Origin: Anaerozeibacter quisquiliarum
GTDB taxonomy: Bacteria; Bacillota; Clostridia; Christensenellales; Aristaeellaceae
Direction: 5' to 3' (one strand)
Assembly (NCBI GenBank): GCA_051162045.1
Contig: JBISDI010000051.1
DNA length: 24,336 nucleotides
Shown here piece by piece: positions 15,042 to 22,788 of the stretch. Positions within the stretch are counted from its first letter, which is position 1; each line of letters opens with the position of its first letter. Both the position numbers and the translations under genes were made by a program. A model generated the notes under the pieces. The model was given only the letters and a program-made list of their open reading frames with translations. It did not search any database and was not told the origin of the DNA.

Positions 15042-16062
15042 GCACGGCGGCGATCGCTACGCAAACGCGGGCATATCGCTCGATTTTTCCATCAACGTGA
15101 ACCCGCTCGGCGCGCCCGAAGCCGCGAAGCGGGCGGTCATCGAGCAGACCGATGCCTTCGCGCGCTATCCCGACCCGCGGTGCCGGGCGCTGCGGGAGGC
15201 GCTCGCGCGCAAACACGACGTCGCGCCGGAGGCCATCCTCTGCGGCAACGGCGCGTCGGATCTGATCTTCCGCGCGTGCGCCTGCCTCAAACCCAGGCGG
15301 GCGCTGACGCTCGCGCCGACCTTTTCCGAATACGAGCGCCCCGCGAAGCTCTTTGGCGGCGAGGTGCGCGAACACCGCTTGCGCGAAGCGGACGGCTTTA
15401 TGCTGACGGAGGAGGTTCTCTCGGCGCTCACGCCCGACATCGATCTGTTCTTTCTCTGCAACCCCAACAATCCCACGGGCAGATTGGCCGCGCCCGACCT
15501 CCTGCGCCGCGTCGCCGGTGCCTGCGCCGAAAACGGTACGCTGCTGATGGTGGACGAATGCTTCATGGAATTCACGCAGGGAGCTTCGATGCTGCCGCTG
15601 CTCAGGGCGTGTCCGAACCTGCTCATCCTGCGCGCCTTTACGAAGTTCCACGCCCTCGCGGGGCTGCGTCTTGGCTACCTGCTGGGCGATGCGGCGCTGC
15701 TCGCCCGTGTCGCGGACTTCGCTCCGGCATGGAGCGTCTCCGCGGCGGCGCAGGCGGCGGGCTTGGGGGCGCTGGCGGAACCCGGCTGGGCCGAGCGCAC
15801 GCGGGAAGTCGTGCGGGCTGAACGGGCGTTCATGGAGTCGGGGCTCGCGGCGCTGGGCCTCGCTTCGTTCCCCTCCGACGCGAACTTCCTGCTGTTCAAA
15901 AGCCCCGTGCCGCTCTTTGAGCCGCTGAAAGCGCGCGGCATCCTCGTTCGCAACTGCGGAAATTTTACCGGACTGGATGAACGCTTCACCCGCGTCGGGC
16001 TGAAGACACGCGAGGACAACGCGACGCTGCTGCGCGCCATCCGGGAGGTGCTTTATGGCTAA
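15028..16062 (+). CDS. cobD: L-threonine-O-3-phosphate decarboxylase CobD
   Basis: A 344-residue class I/II aminotransferase-fold, pyridoxal-phosphate enzyme. It makes (R)-1-amino-2-propanol phosphate, the linker used by CbiB. FSINVNPLG (20-28), CNPNNPTG (144-151), VDECFMEF (175-182) and the cofactor Lys206 in AFTKFHALAGLRLGY are typical of CobD/CobC rather than of histidinol-phosphate aminotransferase. Position between cbiB and cbiP supports this choice. No extra C-terminal zinc domain is present. Confidence 0.92.
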   Translation: MPRYEHGGDRYANAGISLDFSINVNPLGAPEAAKRAVIEQTDAFARYPDPRCRALREALARKHDVAPEAILCGNGASDLIFRACACLKPRRALTLAPTFSEYERPAKLFGGEVREHRLREADGFMLTEEVLSALTPDIDLFFLCNPNNPTGRLAAPDLLRRVAGACAENGTLLMVDECFMEFTQGASMLPLLRACPNLLILRAFTKFHALAGLRLGYLLGDAALLARVADFAPAWSVSAAAQAAGLGALAEPGWAERTREVVRAERAFMESGLAALGLASFPSDANFLLFKSPVPLFEPLKARGILVRNCGNFTGLDERFTRVGLKTREDNATLLRAIREVLYG

Positions 16063-17545
16063 GGCCATTATGGTGCAGGGAACCATGTCGAGCGCCGGCA
16101 AGAGCCTGCTCTGCGCGGGGCTCTGCCGGGTCTTTATGCGGGACGGCTACCGCGTCGCGCCCTTCAAGAGCCAGAACATGGCGCTCAATTCCTTCATCAC
16201 CGGCGAGGGGCTCGAGATGGGCCGCGCGCAGGCGGTGCAGGCGGAGGCGGCGGGCGCGGAGCCGGACGTGCGCATGAACCCCATACTCTTAAAGCCCGTC
16301 ACCGACATGGGCTCGCAGGTGATCGTCATGGGCGAGGTGCGCGGCAGCATGGGCGCGCGCGAATACTACGCCATGAAGCACGCGCTGATGCCGGACATCG
16401 CGGCGGCCTACGATTCCCTCGCCGCCGAATACGACGTCATTGTGATCGAGGGCGCGGGCAGCCCCGCCGAGATCAATTTGAAAAAAGGCGACTTCGTCAA
16501 CATGGGCATGGCGAAGCTCGCGAAAGCGCCGGTGCTGCTGGTGGGCGACATCGACCGCGGCGGCGTGTTCGCGCAGCTCTTCGGCACGATCGCGCTGCTC
16601 GATGAGGACGAGCGGGACATGGTCAAGGCCACGGTCATCAACAAGTTCCGCGGGGACGTGAAGCTGCTGGGCGACGGGCTTGCGATGCTCGAAAACCTCA
16701 CCCAAAAGCCCGTGGCGGGCGTACTGCCCTACCTCGACGTGGACATCGACGACGAGGACAGCCTTTCCGAACGGCTGACGCGCAGGCGGGAGGGCGCGGT
16801 GCTGGACATCGCGGTCGCGCATCTTCCGCGCCTCTCCAACTTCACCGACTTTGCCGCGCTGGAGGCGACCCGGGGCATCGGCGTGCGCTATGTCCGTTCG
16901 CCCGCGGAGCTGGGTGCGCCCGATCTGGTGGTGCTGCCCGGCACGAAGAACACCATTTCCGATTTGAAGTGGCTGCGGCAGTGCGGCCTTGAGGCGGCGA
17001 TCAAGAAGCTTTGCGCGCGGGGGGCGCCCGTCTTCGGCGTGTGCGGCGGCTATCAGATGCTGGGGGAACGCATTTCGGACGCCGGGGGCGCGGAGGGCGG
17101 CGGCGAGATCGACGGCATGGGGCTGCTGCCGGTTGTAACCGCGTTCACCGCCGAGAAGCGCCGCACGCGCGTCGCGGGCGGCATCCTCGACGTACGGGGC
17201 GCGCTGGCGGCCATCGGCGGCGCGCGGGTTACGGGCTACGAGATCCACATGGGGCGCACGACGCTCCGCGAAGGCGCGCAGCCGCTGATCCGGCTGGAGA
17301 ACGGGGCGACGGACGGCTGTCAGGCGGGCGATGTCTACGGCACCTATCTGCACGGCTTCTTCGATGCCGCCCCCTGCCGCGAGGCGCTGCTGGGCGCGCT
17401 CTGCGCGAGAAAGGGCGTTTCCCTCGAGGCGGGCGCCTTCGACCTGAAAGCCTACAGGGAGGGCCAGTATGACGCGCTGGCGCGGGCCGTGCGCGAACAC
17501 CTCGACATGGCGCTGATCCATAGAATTCTGGAGGCGGGACTATGA
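16055..17545 (+). CDS. cbiP: Cobyric acid synthase CbiP (CobQ-type)
   Basis: A 496-residue glutamine-dependent amidotransferase that amidates the b, d, e and g side chains. The ATP-binding N-terminus has GTMSSAGKS (9-17), FKSQNMALNS (37-46) and MNPILLKP (74-81). The middle has EGAGSPAEINL and VGDIDRGGVFAQLFGT. The glutaminase domain has nucleophile Cys330 in VFGVCGGYQMLG and His433 in GTYLHGFFD. It overlaps cobD by 8 nt and cbiC by 4 nt. Confidence 0.96.
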   Translation: MAKAIMVQGTMSSAGKSLLCAGLCRVFMRDGYRVAPFKSQNMALNSFITGEGLEMGRAQAVQAEAAGAEPDVRMNPILLKPVTDMGSQVIVMGEVRGSMGAREYYAMKHALMPDIAAAYDSLAAEYDVIVIEGAGSPAEINLKKGDFVNMGMAKLAKAPVLLVGDIDRGGVFAQLFGTIALLDEDERDMVKATVINKFRGDVKLLGDGLAMLENLTQKPVAGVLPYLDVDIDDEDSLSERLTRRREGAVLDIAVAHLPRLSNFTDFAALEATRGIGVRYVRSPAELGAPDLVVLPGTKNTISDLKWLRQCGLEAAIKKLCARGAPVFGVCGGYQMLGERISDAGGAEGGGEIDGMGLLPVVTAFTAEKRRTRVAGGILDVRGALAAIGGARVTGYEIHMGRTTLREGAQPLIRLENGATDGCQAGDVYGTYLHGFFDAAPCREALLGALCARKGVSLEAGAFDLKAYREGQYDALARAVREHLDMALIHRILEAGL

Positions 17546-18177
17546 AGATCGAGATGGAAGACGTGTTGCCCGAGCAGATCGAGCGCCGCAGCTTCGAGAT
17601 CATCGAAGGAGAACTGCCCCATCCGCTCGATCCGGCGCTCGCGCCCATCATCAAGCGCGTCATCCACACCACGGCGGACTTCGACTACGCCGATTCGCTG
17701 TACTTCTCCGAAAGCGCCGTGCCGATCGCGCTCGCGGCGCTCAAGGCCGGCGCGCCCATCGTCACCGATACAAACATGGTCAGGGCAGGCATCAACAAGC
17801 CCGCGCTCGAGCGTTTGGGCGGCGAGGCGTACTGCTTTATGCAGGATGCGGACGTCGCCGCCGCCGCCCGGCGAAACGGCACCACCCGCGCCGCCGCGTC
17901 GATGGACAAGGCAGCCACGCTGGACATCTCCACGATTTTCGCCATCGGCAACGCGCCCACGGCGCTCGCGCGCCTGTGCGAGCTGATCGGCGAGGGGAGG
18001 ATACGGCCCGCGCTGATTATCGGCGTGCCGGTCGGCTTCGTCAACGTGGTACAGGCCAAGGAGCGTATCATGCAGACCGCCGTCCCCTGCATCGTCGCCC
18101 GCGGGCGCAAGGGCGGCAGCAATGTCGCCGCCGCGATCGTCAACGCGCTGATGTACATGCTGACGAGGGAGCCATAA
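17542..18177 (+). CDS. cbiC: Cobalt-precorrin-8 methylmutase CbiC
   Basis: A 211-residue protein that moves the C11 methyl to C12 to give cobyrinic acid. The catalytic His42 is in VIHTTADFDYADSL, and TDTNMVRAGI, ASMDKAA and IGNAPTAL are family motifs; VGFVNVVQAKE and ARGRKGGSNVAAAI near the C-terminus also match CbiC/CobH. It is the last gene of the operon although its step precedes CbiA. No convincing terminator is seen in the 38 bp between its stop and the convergent M56 gene fragment. Confidence 0.95.
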   Translation: MKIEMEDVLPEQIERRSFEIIEGELPHPLDPALAPIIKRVIHTTADFDYADSLYFSESAVPIALAALKAGAPIVTDTNMVRAGINKPALERLGGEAYCFMQDADVAAAARRNGTTRAAASMDKAATLDISTIFAIGNAPTALARLCELIGEGRIRPALIIGVPVGFVNVVQAKERIMQTAVPCIVARGRKGGSNVAAAIVNALMYMLTREP

Positions 18178-18215
18178 GCGCGATCCATTCGTGCCGCGCA
18201 CGTCAACGGCGCGGG

Positions 18216-18404
18216 TCAAGCGGGACGCCGGCGCGGAAGCGGGCCTTTTTGCGGAAGGTGGATGCGGAGGCTTTCCATAGAGCTTTGGGAGGCAACGCCA
18301 AGTCCGCCCGTCCTTGCGCTCTGGCGAAGCAGCAGCCGCATGGCAAGCGGCATCGCGCCGCAAAACAACGCATGTGTGCACAGCGCAGCGAGCGAAAAGG
18401 CCAC
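18216..18404 (-). pseudogene. 5' fragment of an M56 (BlaR1-like) protease gene
   Basis: From the GTG at 18404 the translation MAFSLAALCTHALFCGAM then PLAMRLLLRQSARTGGLG closely matches the N-terminus of the intact M56 protein encoded at 19678-20793. Similarity stops after about 37 residues; the frame then runs through unrelated sequence to a stop at 18216. HExxH and all later parts are missing. The spacing from the upstream blaI-like stop is also shorter than in the intact copy, which removes the strong ribosome binding site. It is a truncated copy left after a duplication, and it abuts the end of the cobalamin operon. Confidence 0.8.
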
Positions 18405-18413
18405 CGGGCCGTC

Positions 18414-18815
18414 CTATGTATCCCTCTTCGCCAAGGCTGCCTTCCGCCGCGCGATCAGCGCTTCCAGTTCGTCCAGAACCGCCAGGTCGGCCGCCTCGCC
18501 GTCGAGCAGGCCGGCGAAGATTTGCGGGGCGGGCACATTCCTGCGCAGGCTGTGAAACTGAGACACAAACGCGTCGAACATGGCGTTTATGGCCTGCGCG
18601 GCGGGCTTGTAATTGCGGCACAGCACCTTGCCGCTGTACACGATGTCGGCCACCTCGATGAAACCCTTCTTCAGCAGCGAGCGCAACACGCTCTGCACCG
18701 TGTTGATGTTGAGCGCCGCTTCCCGCGCGACCATCTCCGCGGCGGTCAGCGCCCGATCCGAATCCATGAGCAGTTCCAGAATCTCCTGCTCCTTGCTCGT
18801 CAACCTCGTTGGCAT
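18414..18815 (-). CDS. BlaI/MecI-family repressor, left copy
   Basis: A 133-residue winged-helix protein of the BlaI/MecI/CopY family. The DNA-binding part (about residues 1-75) includes LTSKEQEILELLMDSDRALT, INTVQSVLRSLLKKGFIEV and YSGKVLCRNYKP; the rest is a helical dimerisation tail. Family members repress their own promoter and are inactivated by proteolysis prompted by an M56 membrane partner. By eye it is about 89% identical to the right copy (118 of 133 residues). ATG at 18815 is preceded by AAGGAG. Its own M56 partner is truncated, so its release would depend on the intact M56 of the right copy or on none. Confidence 0.88.
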   Translation of the reverse strand: MPTRLTSKEQEILELLMDSDRALTAAEMVAREAALNINTVQSVLRSLLKKGFIEVADIVYSGKVLCRNYKPAAQAINAMFDAFVSQFHSLRRNVPAPQIFAGLLDGEAADLAVLDELEALIARRKAALAKRDT

Positions 18816-18844
18816 GGGTCAGCACTCCTTCCATGACATGGGCC

Positions 18845-18881
18845 ACACGTGCAGTATATATTCATTGTCTTTGCTTGTCAA
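18845..18881 (-). promoter_or_regulatory. Promoter and probable operator of the left BlaI-like gene
   Basis: On the reverse strand TTGACA (18881-18876), a 17-nt spacer, and TATACT (18858-18853). An imperfect dyad, ACACGTGCAGT on the forward strand (18845-18855), overlaps the -10 edge and is where a BlaI-type repressor would bind. The arrangement is repeated at the right copy. Confidence 0.75.
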
Positions 18882-18982
18882 TACATTTTTTTTAAGGGGC
18901 TACTTGACGAGCCGGCGGGGAGGCGGTAGGCCGATGGCGCAAGAAACAAAAGCGGCATAACCATAATAAATCATGAATAGAG

Positions 18983-19117
18983 AATGCGGATTTGGCGACA
19001 GAGAAATGGAAGGGGGATACCTTTGCCGTCGCCGGCAGGGACTTGTACGCCATTGACCAAAATGCGCAGGAGAAAGGGCCTGTGTCACTTGGCATGCGGG
19101 TCGATGATGCCGGCTGA
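18983..19117 (+). pseudogene. Possible protein-gene remnant
   Basis: A 44-codon open stretch in one frame (ADLATEKWKGDTFAVAGRDL then YAIDQNAQEKGPVSLGMRV and a stop) has a protein-like composition unlike the surrounding intergenic DNA. There is no start codon or ribosome binding site, and a stop lies just upstream. I do not recognise the family. It may be the end of a broken gene from the duplicated BlaI/M56 region. Confidence 0.25.
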
Positions 19118-19172
19118 TTGCCCGATCGCGTCACAAGATCCACATGCTTGGCCTACGAAAGGAGCGCCATTC

Positions 19173-19358
19173 ATGGCGTTGCCAGGAAGCGTGCGCCGGA
19201 CGCCGGGAAACAACAAACGGGACTGTGCGGGATTTAAGAACCGTTTGGATTTGAAATATGGAAGCAACCATGTCGTTGCATTTGGAGAGGGCGGCGGCGT
19301 CTCGACCCGGGCATTGCAGCCTGGAATGCGCTGCATTCCTGAAAAACGCTTGACATAG
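19173..19358 (+). CDS. Possible small ORF with ribosome binding site
   Basis: ATG at 19173 is preceded by AAAGGAG at a spacing of about 9 nt and opens 61 codons (MALPGSVRRTPGNNKRDCAG, later YGSNHVVAFGEGGG). No family, signal peptide or membrane span is recognised and no good promoter is seen. It may be chance. Apart from this ORF, the remnant at 18983-19117 and a hairpin at 19323, I see nothing in 18882-19441. Confidence 0.2.
   Translation: MALPGSVRRTPGNNKRDCAGFKNRLDLKYGSNHVVAFGEGGGVSTRALQPGMRCIPEKRLT
19323..19339. repeat. Perfect 7-bp hairpin
   Basis: GGAATGC (19323-19329) pairs with GCATTCC (19333-19339) across a 3-nt loop. It is about 100 bp downstream of the reverse-strand small exported protein gene. 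There is no T-run on the 3' side in either direction, so it is at most an RNA 3'-end stabilising hairpin. Confidence 0.4.
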
Positions 19359-19441
19359 CAATGCTGCGCCCGCGCATTTTGCAGAAACGGTCGCACGAAA
19401 AGTCATCTCGCCAGCCGCCGCCCGAATCGATCAGTGGGTAC

Positions 19442-19681
19442 CTAGACGGGTATCCACTCGCCGACCCACTGTTGCGTCGATTCGTTAAAAAGTCGCTTGT
19501 GAAGTTTGCCATCAATGTATTTGTAGCGCCATACAAGTGTCGGAGCGCGGAGGACTACTTCCTCGGCCTTTGCCGGCGAAGTGCCCAAATTATGGACGGC
19601 CGGGTTTTCAACGAATAAGAGCCCGGAACACAAAACAGCCATCAACGCAACCGCGAAAAGCTTCCTCACCAAATTGTTCAT
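19442..19681 (-). CDS. Small exported protein coupled to the M56 protease
   Basis: A 79-residue protein with a clear N-terminal signal: charged NNLVRK, a hydrophobic core (LFAVALMAVLCSGLLFV), and a likely signal-peptidase site after Ala39 (SPAKA then EE). The mature part is only about 40 residues, rich in aromatic and charged residues (VWRYKYIDGKLHKRL, WVGEWIPV). The ATG at 19681 overlaps the M56 stop codon (ATGA), so the two are probably made together. It resembles small clostridial exported proteins with a WRY...DGKL...R pattern, but I cannot name a function. A ligand, inhibitor or accessory of the M56 sensor is a reasonable guess only. Confidence 0.7.
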   Translation of the reverse strand: MNNLVRKLFAVALMAVLCSGLLFVENPAVHNLGTSPAKAEEVVLRAPTLVWRYKYIDGKLHKRLFNESTQQWVGEWIPV

Positions 19682-20793
19682 ACGCCCGCCTCCTCCAAGT
19701 TGTCGAATACCGGGAACTGCGCAAACTCTTCCGGGATATCATCAAGCGGCCCCATGTAATTCCCATCCATGTACAAGGAGTACCCCTGATTGGCGTGCCG
19801 CACCAAGAAAAACGCTCCGTCATCGAGCCCAAAGGTATCGGCCTGAATGTCATCGGGAATGCCACCGCGCGGCTCAAAAACGACGAAGGTGGACAGCACG
19901 ACAGCCGCAACGAGCAGCAGCGTCAGGGCGCGGAACAGCGGCGCGCCCTGCCCGGGATCCAAGACGAGCTTGAAGCGCTCCTTGAGCACATTGGCCTTGC
20001 GCTCCGCAAAGCTGACCGCGAGCGGGGCCGCCGCCTTCTGGTTTGCCCTTGAGATTTTCAGCAGGCATTCCAGGTATTCGACTTTCGCGGCTTCATGGAG
20101 CGACTGCGTCGCGCGCTGGTCCGCCCGGAATTCCAGCGCCGACGCGACCTGCTTTCGGAGCGTGCCGATGAAGGGCACCCACCAGCACAGCGTGCACACG
20201 CATTCCACAAGCAGCTTGATCCAAACGTCGCCCGACGCGACGTGGAACAGCTCGTGGCGCAGGATGAGCCCGCGCTCCCGCCCGGTCATTGGCATCCCCG
20301 GCATGACGATGCGCGGCCTGATGAAGCCGACGGTCAGCGCGTTTATGGACGCCGGATCGGTGACGCAACGCACCCGGCGCGCGCGGCCCATGCCGTCGGT
20401 GTAGGGCAGAAAAGTGGCATCGGGCAGCGAATCCAGATACTTGACGTATCGGCCTTGGGTGTAAAACAAGCGCCCGATGCGCGCCGAGGCAACCAACCCG
20501 GCAACCCAAAGAAGCAAGTGATAGGGTGCAAAGCCGAATCGGCCGGATTGAGACAAGGGTCGATGCAGGAACGCCGCGACGTCGGCGTAGAATCCGGACA
20601 GGTTGACGGTCCTCGTGAACCCCCACTCGAAGGGCAGCAGCAGACGCATCGCGAGCGAGGCGGAGCACAGGATCATCGAGGTAATGCCAAGTACGCCCAT
20701 CCTTGCGGGGTGACGAAACAGCAGCCGCATGGCAAGCAGCATCGCGCCGCAAAACAACGCATGCGTGCACAGCGTAGCGAACGAAAAGGCCAC
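19678..20793 (-). CDS. M56-family metalloprotease sensor (BlaR1/MecR1-like), intact copy
   Basis: A 371-residue membrane protein. The GTG at 20793 is preceded by AAGGGGGG at good spacing; the longer open frame upstream only runs antiparallel through the blaI-like gene. Hydrophobic spans are visible near residues 3-25, 34-53, 90-105, 190-210 and 288-306. The zinc-protease motif HELFH is at 180-184 with the downstream EFRAD at 221-225, as in M56 peptidases. In BlaR1 a large penicillin-binding domain follows the last span; here there is only a tail of about 65 residues (from PRGGIPDD), with YSLYMDGNYMGPLDDIPEEF. The sensed signal must therefore be something other than beta-lactam acylation. It lies 32 bp after the BlaI-like gene and overlaps the small exported protein gene. 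Confidence 0.9.
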   Translation of the reverse strand: MAFSFATLCTHALFCGAMLLAMRLLFRHPARMGVLGITSMILCSASLAMRLLLPFEWGFTRTVNLSGFYADVAAFLHRPLSQSGRFGFAPYHLLLWVAGLVASARIGRLFYTQGRYVKYLDSLPDATFLPYTDGMGRARRVRCVTDPASINALTVGFIRPRIVMPGMPMTGRERGLILRHELFHVASGDVWIKLLVECVCTLCWWVPFIGTLRKQVASALEFRADQRATQSLHEAAKVEYLECLLKISRANQKAAAPLAVSFAERKANVLKERFKLVLDPGQGAPLFRALTLLLVAAVVLSTFVVFEPRGGIPDDIQADTFGLDDGAFFLVRHANQGYSLYMDGNYMGPLDDIPEEFAQFPVFDNLEEAGV

Positions 20794-20825
20794 CGGGTTG
20801 CCCCCCTTATGTGTATCCTCGACCT

Positions 20826-21227
20826 TTATGTATCCCTCTTCGCCAAGGCCGCCTTCCGCTGTGCGATCAGCGCTTCCAGTTCGTCCAGAACCGCCGGCTC
20901 GGCCGCCTCGCCGTCGATCAGGCCGGCGAAGATTTGCGGGGCGGGCACATTCCTGCGCAGGCGGTGGAACTGCGAGACAAATGCGTCGAATGTGGCTTCC
21001 GTGGCCTGCGCGGTGGGCTTGTAGTTGCGGCATAGCACCTTGCCGCTGTACACGATGTCGGCCACCTCGATGAAACCCTTCTTCAGCAGCGAACGCAACA
21101 CGGTCTGCACCGTGTTGATGTTGAGCACCGCGTCCCGCGCGACCATCTCCGACGCGGTCAGCGCCCGATCCGAATCCATGAGCAGTTTCAGAACCTCCTG
21201 CTCCTTGCTCGTCAACCTCGTTGGCAT
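20826..21227 (-). CDS. BlaI/MecI-family repressor, right copy
   Basis: A 133-residue winged-helix repressor of the BlaI/MecI family (LTSKEQEVLKLLMDSDRALT, INTVQTVLRSLLKKGFIEV, YSGKVLCRNYKP). ATG at 21227 has AAGGAG upstream; in-frame codons further up lie in the promoter region. It differs from the left copy at about 15 residues, spread through the protein. It leads the operon with the intact M56 protease and the exported protein. By family analogy it would bind the dyads at 21257-21267 and 18845-18855 and be cleaved or released when the M56 protease is activated; the two copies may also form mixed dimers. Confidence 0.9.
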   Translation of the reverse strand: MPTRLTSKEQEVLKLLMDSDRALTASEMVARDAVLNINTVQTVLRSLLKKGFIEVADIVYSGKVLCRNYKPTAQATEATFDAFVSQFHRLRRNVPAPQIFAGLIDGEAAEPAVLDELEALIAQRKAALAKRDT

Positions 21228-21256
21228 GGGTAAGCACTCCTTCCATGGCGCGAGCC

Positions 21257-21293
21257 ACATGTACAGTATAGATTCATTGTATTTGTTTGTCAA
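21257..21293 (-). promoter_or_regulatory. Promoter and probable operator of the right BlaI-M56 operon
   Basis: On the reverse strand TTGACA (21293-21288), a 17-nt spacer and TATACT (21270-21265). The dyad ACATGTACAGT (21257-21267) with core TGTACA overlaps the -10, fitting BlaI-type autorepression. Confidence 0.78.
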
Positions 21294-21315
21294 CGCACTT
21301 TTTTGATGAAGCAGC

Positions 21316-21344
21316 TTGAAAAGTTGGTGATGAGGTGGTAAACT
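21316..21344 (+). promoter_or_regulatory. Possible divergent promoter toward the lipoprotein gene
   Basis: TTGAAA (21316-21321), a 17-nt spacer and TAAACT (21339-21344). The same place in the left copy (from 18904) has TTGACG and a much weaker -10 (TAGGCC). It would give a leader of about 280 nt before the GTG at 21628. In that leader I see only a very short ORF (ATG 21345, 15 codons) and no other structure. Confidence 0.4.
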
Positions 21345-21627
21345 ATGGATGTGGATAATAATTATATTGATCCGGCCAAACGTTTATATTGAAAAATTGC
21401 CTGAACGGCCGCTCAAACACTCGACGGTCAACCGGATTTGCCGGCAATTCACCCTGCGGGGCGCTACGCGAGGGTTGATTGGAATAATTCCGGGAAGAGG
21501 CGATTGGCGCAGGCGTAGGGATATTACGGGGCTTCCATTAAGTGCTACACGATCAACAATACAGGGGAGGCCATCGCCCTTTCATCGGCGTCTTCCATAA
21601 TTGCAAGCGCATAAGGGGGTGCATACT

Positions 21628-22788
21628 GTGAGGAACACACCGGATTCATGGTCATTATGGGCGCGCGCCGCGGCCTGTTTCGCACTGATCGCGTACGTAT
21701 TGACGGGCTGCGTTTCCACCCCGCCCGCCATCGAGCAGGACGGCATATCGCGCGGGATGACGGGCGCGGAACAGCGAACCCAAAACCTGGTCGAAGCAAA
21801 TCGCTCGCCCCTCGCCTCTGTGCTGGCCGAGGATGGACGCGAAATCCGCGAGGTGCTCGCCGGGGCGGACGGTACGCGGATGAAGATCGACGCGCGGGTC
21901 TGCGTCGCCCGGGCGGATCGCGTCGAAAGCTTTGATTTGGTCACCGCCGAGCCGGACGCCGAGCTCGCCAAATCGGTGTTTTTCGCGAACGCCCTGGATC
22001 TTGTCGCGTTGGAGCCGCTTGAAGACCCCGAACCCGGCAGGCAGCTGTGGACAGTCCGTACCCCCCATCCGCGCGACGAATTCGGTACATTCATCGCGAC
22101 GTATGACCAGACCGTCAACGAAGGAGAATCCTACTTCTCCTATGCTTTCAATTCTGATATTGTTGAGAATCCCTATAGGGAATTGACGCCGATCCCCATC
22201 GAGACACTGGATATGGAACACGCTGGGGCGGCGCTGAAGGATATCCTGCAACGCTTCTCCATCCCGGATTTCTCAACGGTGTACAGCATGGAAGATGAAT
22301 CGTCGATCCACCTTTTATTTGCCCCGCGGTTTACCCCTTTGCCGCTGATGCCGCCCGGCAAGCAGGAAAGCGGCATCAAGTATGCCGCGGGGTTTTCGGA
22401 ACGCGGCCTGTTCTACTTGACCGTAGGCCCTTACGTAAAACCCGGCAATGTCACGCCGATCGACGGCCTGCTGTCGGTGGATCAGGCGCTGGGGATCGTC
22501 CGTGAGAACCTGGGGATGGAGCTGATTCCCTATAAGGGCAAGCCCATCGACGGGATAACGCTTTGCCACGAGTATCGCTACGACGAATCCGCCGGTCTGT
22601 ACCGGGCGCATCCGGTGTGGTATTTCCACATGGAGGAGGAGCCGGTGCGCGATGTGGACTATGGCGAGGGGGACGGCTCCGAGCCGGTTCGCACCGATTT
22701 CACGCGCTACACCTCGTCCTTTGCGGTGGACGCGGCGACCGGGGTGCTGTGCGCCGTCACGGAAGAGGAGCTGTGGGATGACGACTGA
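21628..22788 (+). CDS. Lipoprotein of unknown function
   Basis: A 386-residue protein starting at GTG 21628 with AAGGGGG about 8 nt upstream; an in-frame start at 21601 lacks a site. The N-terminus is a lipoprotein signal: hydrophobic AAACFALIAYVL and lipobox LTGC with Cys28. The mature protein is acidic, with no catalytic motif I recognise; sections such as GLLSVDQALGIVRENLGMEL and VWYFHMEEEPVRDVD, FAVDAATGVLCAVTEEE resemble PepSY/DUF-like repeats in clostridial lipoproteins, but this is not a firm match. It faces away from the BlaI-M56 operon and overlaps the following membrane-protein gene by 11 nt, so it probably forms a surface component of the same assembly. Confidence 0.8.
   Translation: MRNTPDSWSLWARAAACFALIAYVLTGCVSTPPAIEQDGISRGMTGAEQRTQNLVEANRSPLASVLAEDGREIREVLAGADGTRMKIDARVCVARADRVESFDLVTAEPDAELAKSVFFANALDLVALEPLEDPEPGRQLWTVRTPHPRDEFGTFIATYDQTVNEGESYFSYAFNSDIVENPYRELTPIPIETLDMEHAGAALKDILQRFSIPDFSTVYSMEDESSIHLLFAPRFTPLPLMPPGKQESGIKYAAGFSERGLFYLTVGPYVKPGNVTPIDGLLSVDQALGIVRENLGMELIPYKGKPIDGITLCHEYRYDESAGLYRAHPVWYFHMEEEPVRDVDYGEGDGSEPVRTDFTRYTSSFAVDAATGVLCAVTEEELWDDD

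Noticed and set aside
18178..18260. Terminator for the cobalamin operon
   Set aside because: A CCGCGC/GCGCGG hairpin (18194-18214) exists but no T-run follows it; the T5 at about 18246 has no matching stem.
17452..18846. 464-codon reverse ORF across cbiC and the left BlaI-like gene
   Set aside because: It is out of frame with the BlaI-like gene and antisense to CbiC; both are well supported by motifs.
19537..20404. Forward ORFs opposite the M56 gene
   Set aside because: They are antisense to a gene with HELFH, membrane spans and a ribosome binding site, and have no start signals.
20794..21258. N-terminal extension of the M56 frame (526 codons in all)
   Set aside because: The first 155 codons run out of frame through the BlaI-like gene and are Gly/Arg/Ala-rich; the GTG at 20793 has a strong ribosome binding site and aligns with the truncated copy.
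21350..21627. CRISPR, small RNA or coding content in the lipoprotein leader
   Set aside because: No repeats, no terminator and no ORF beyond a 15-codon one were found; nothing supports a feature here.
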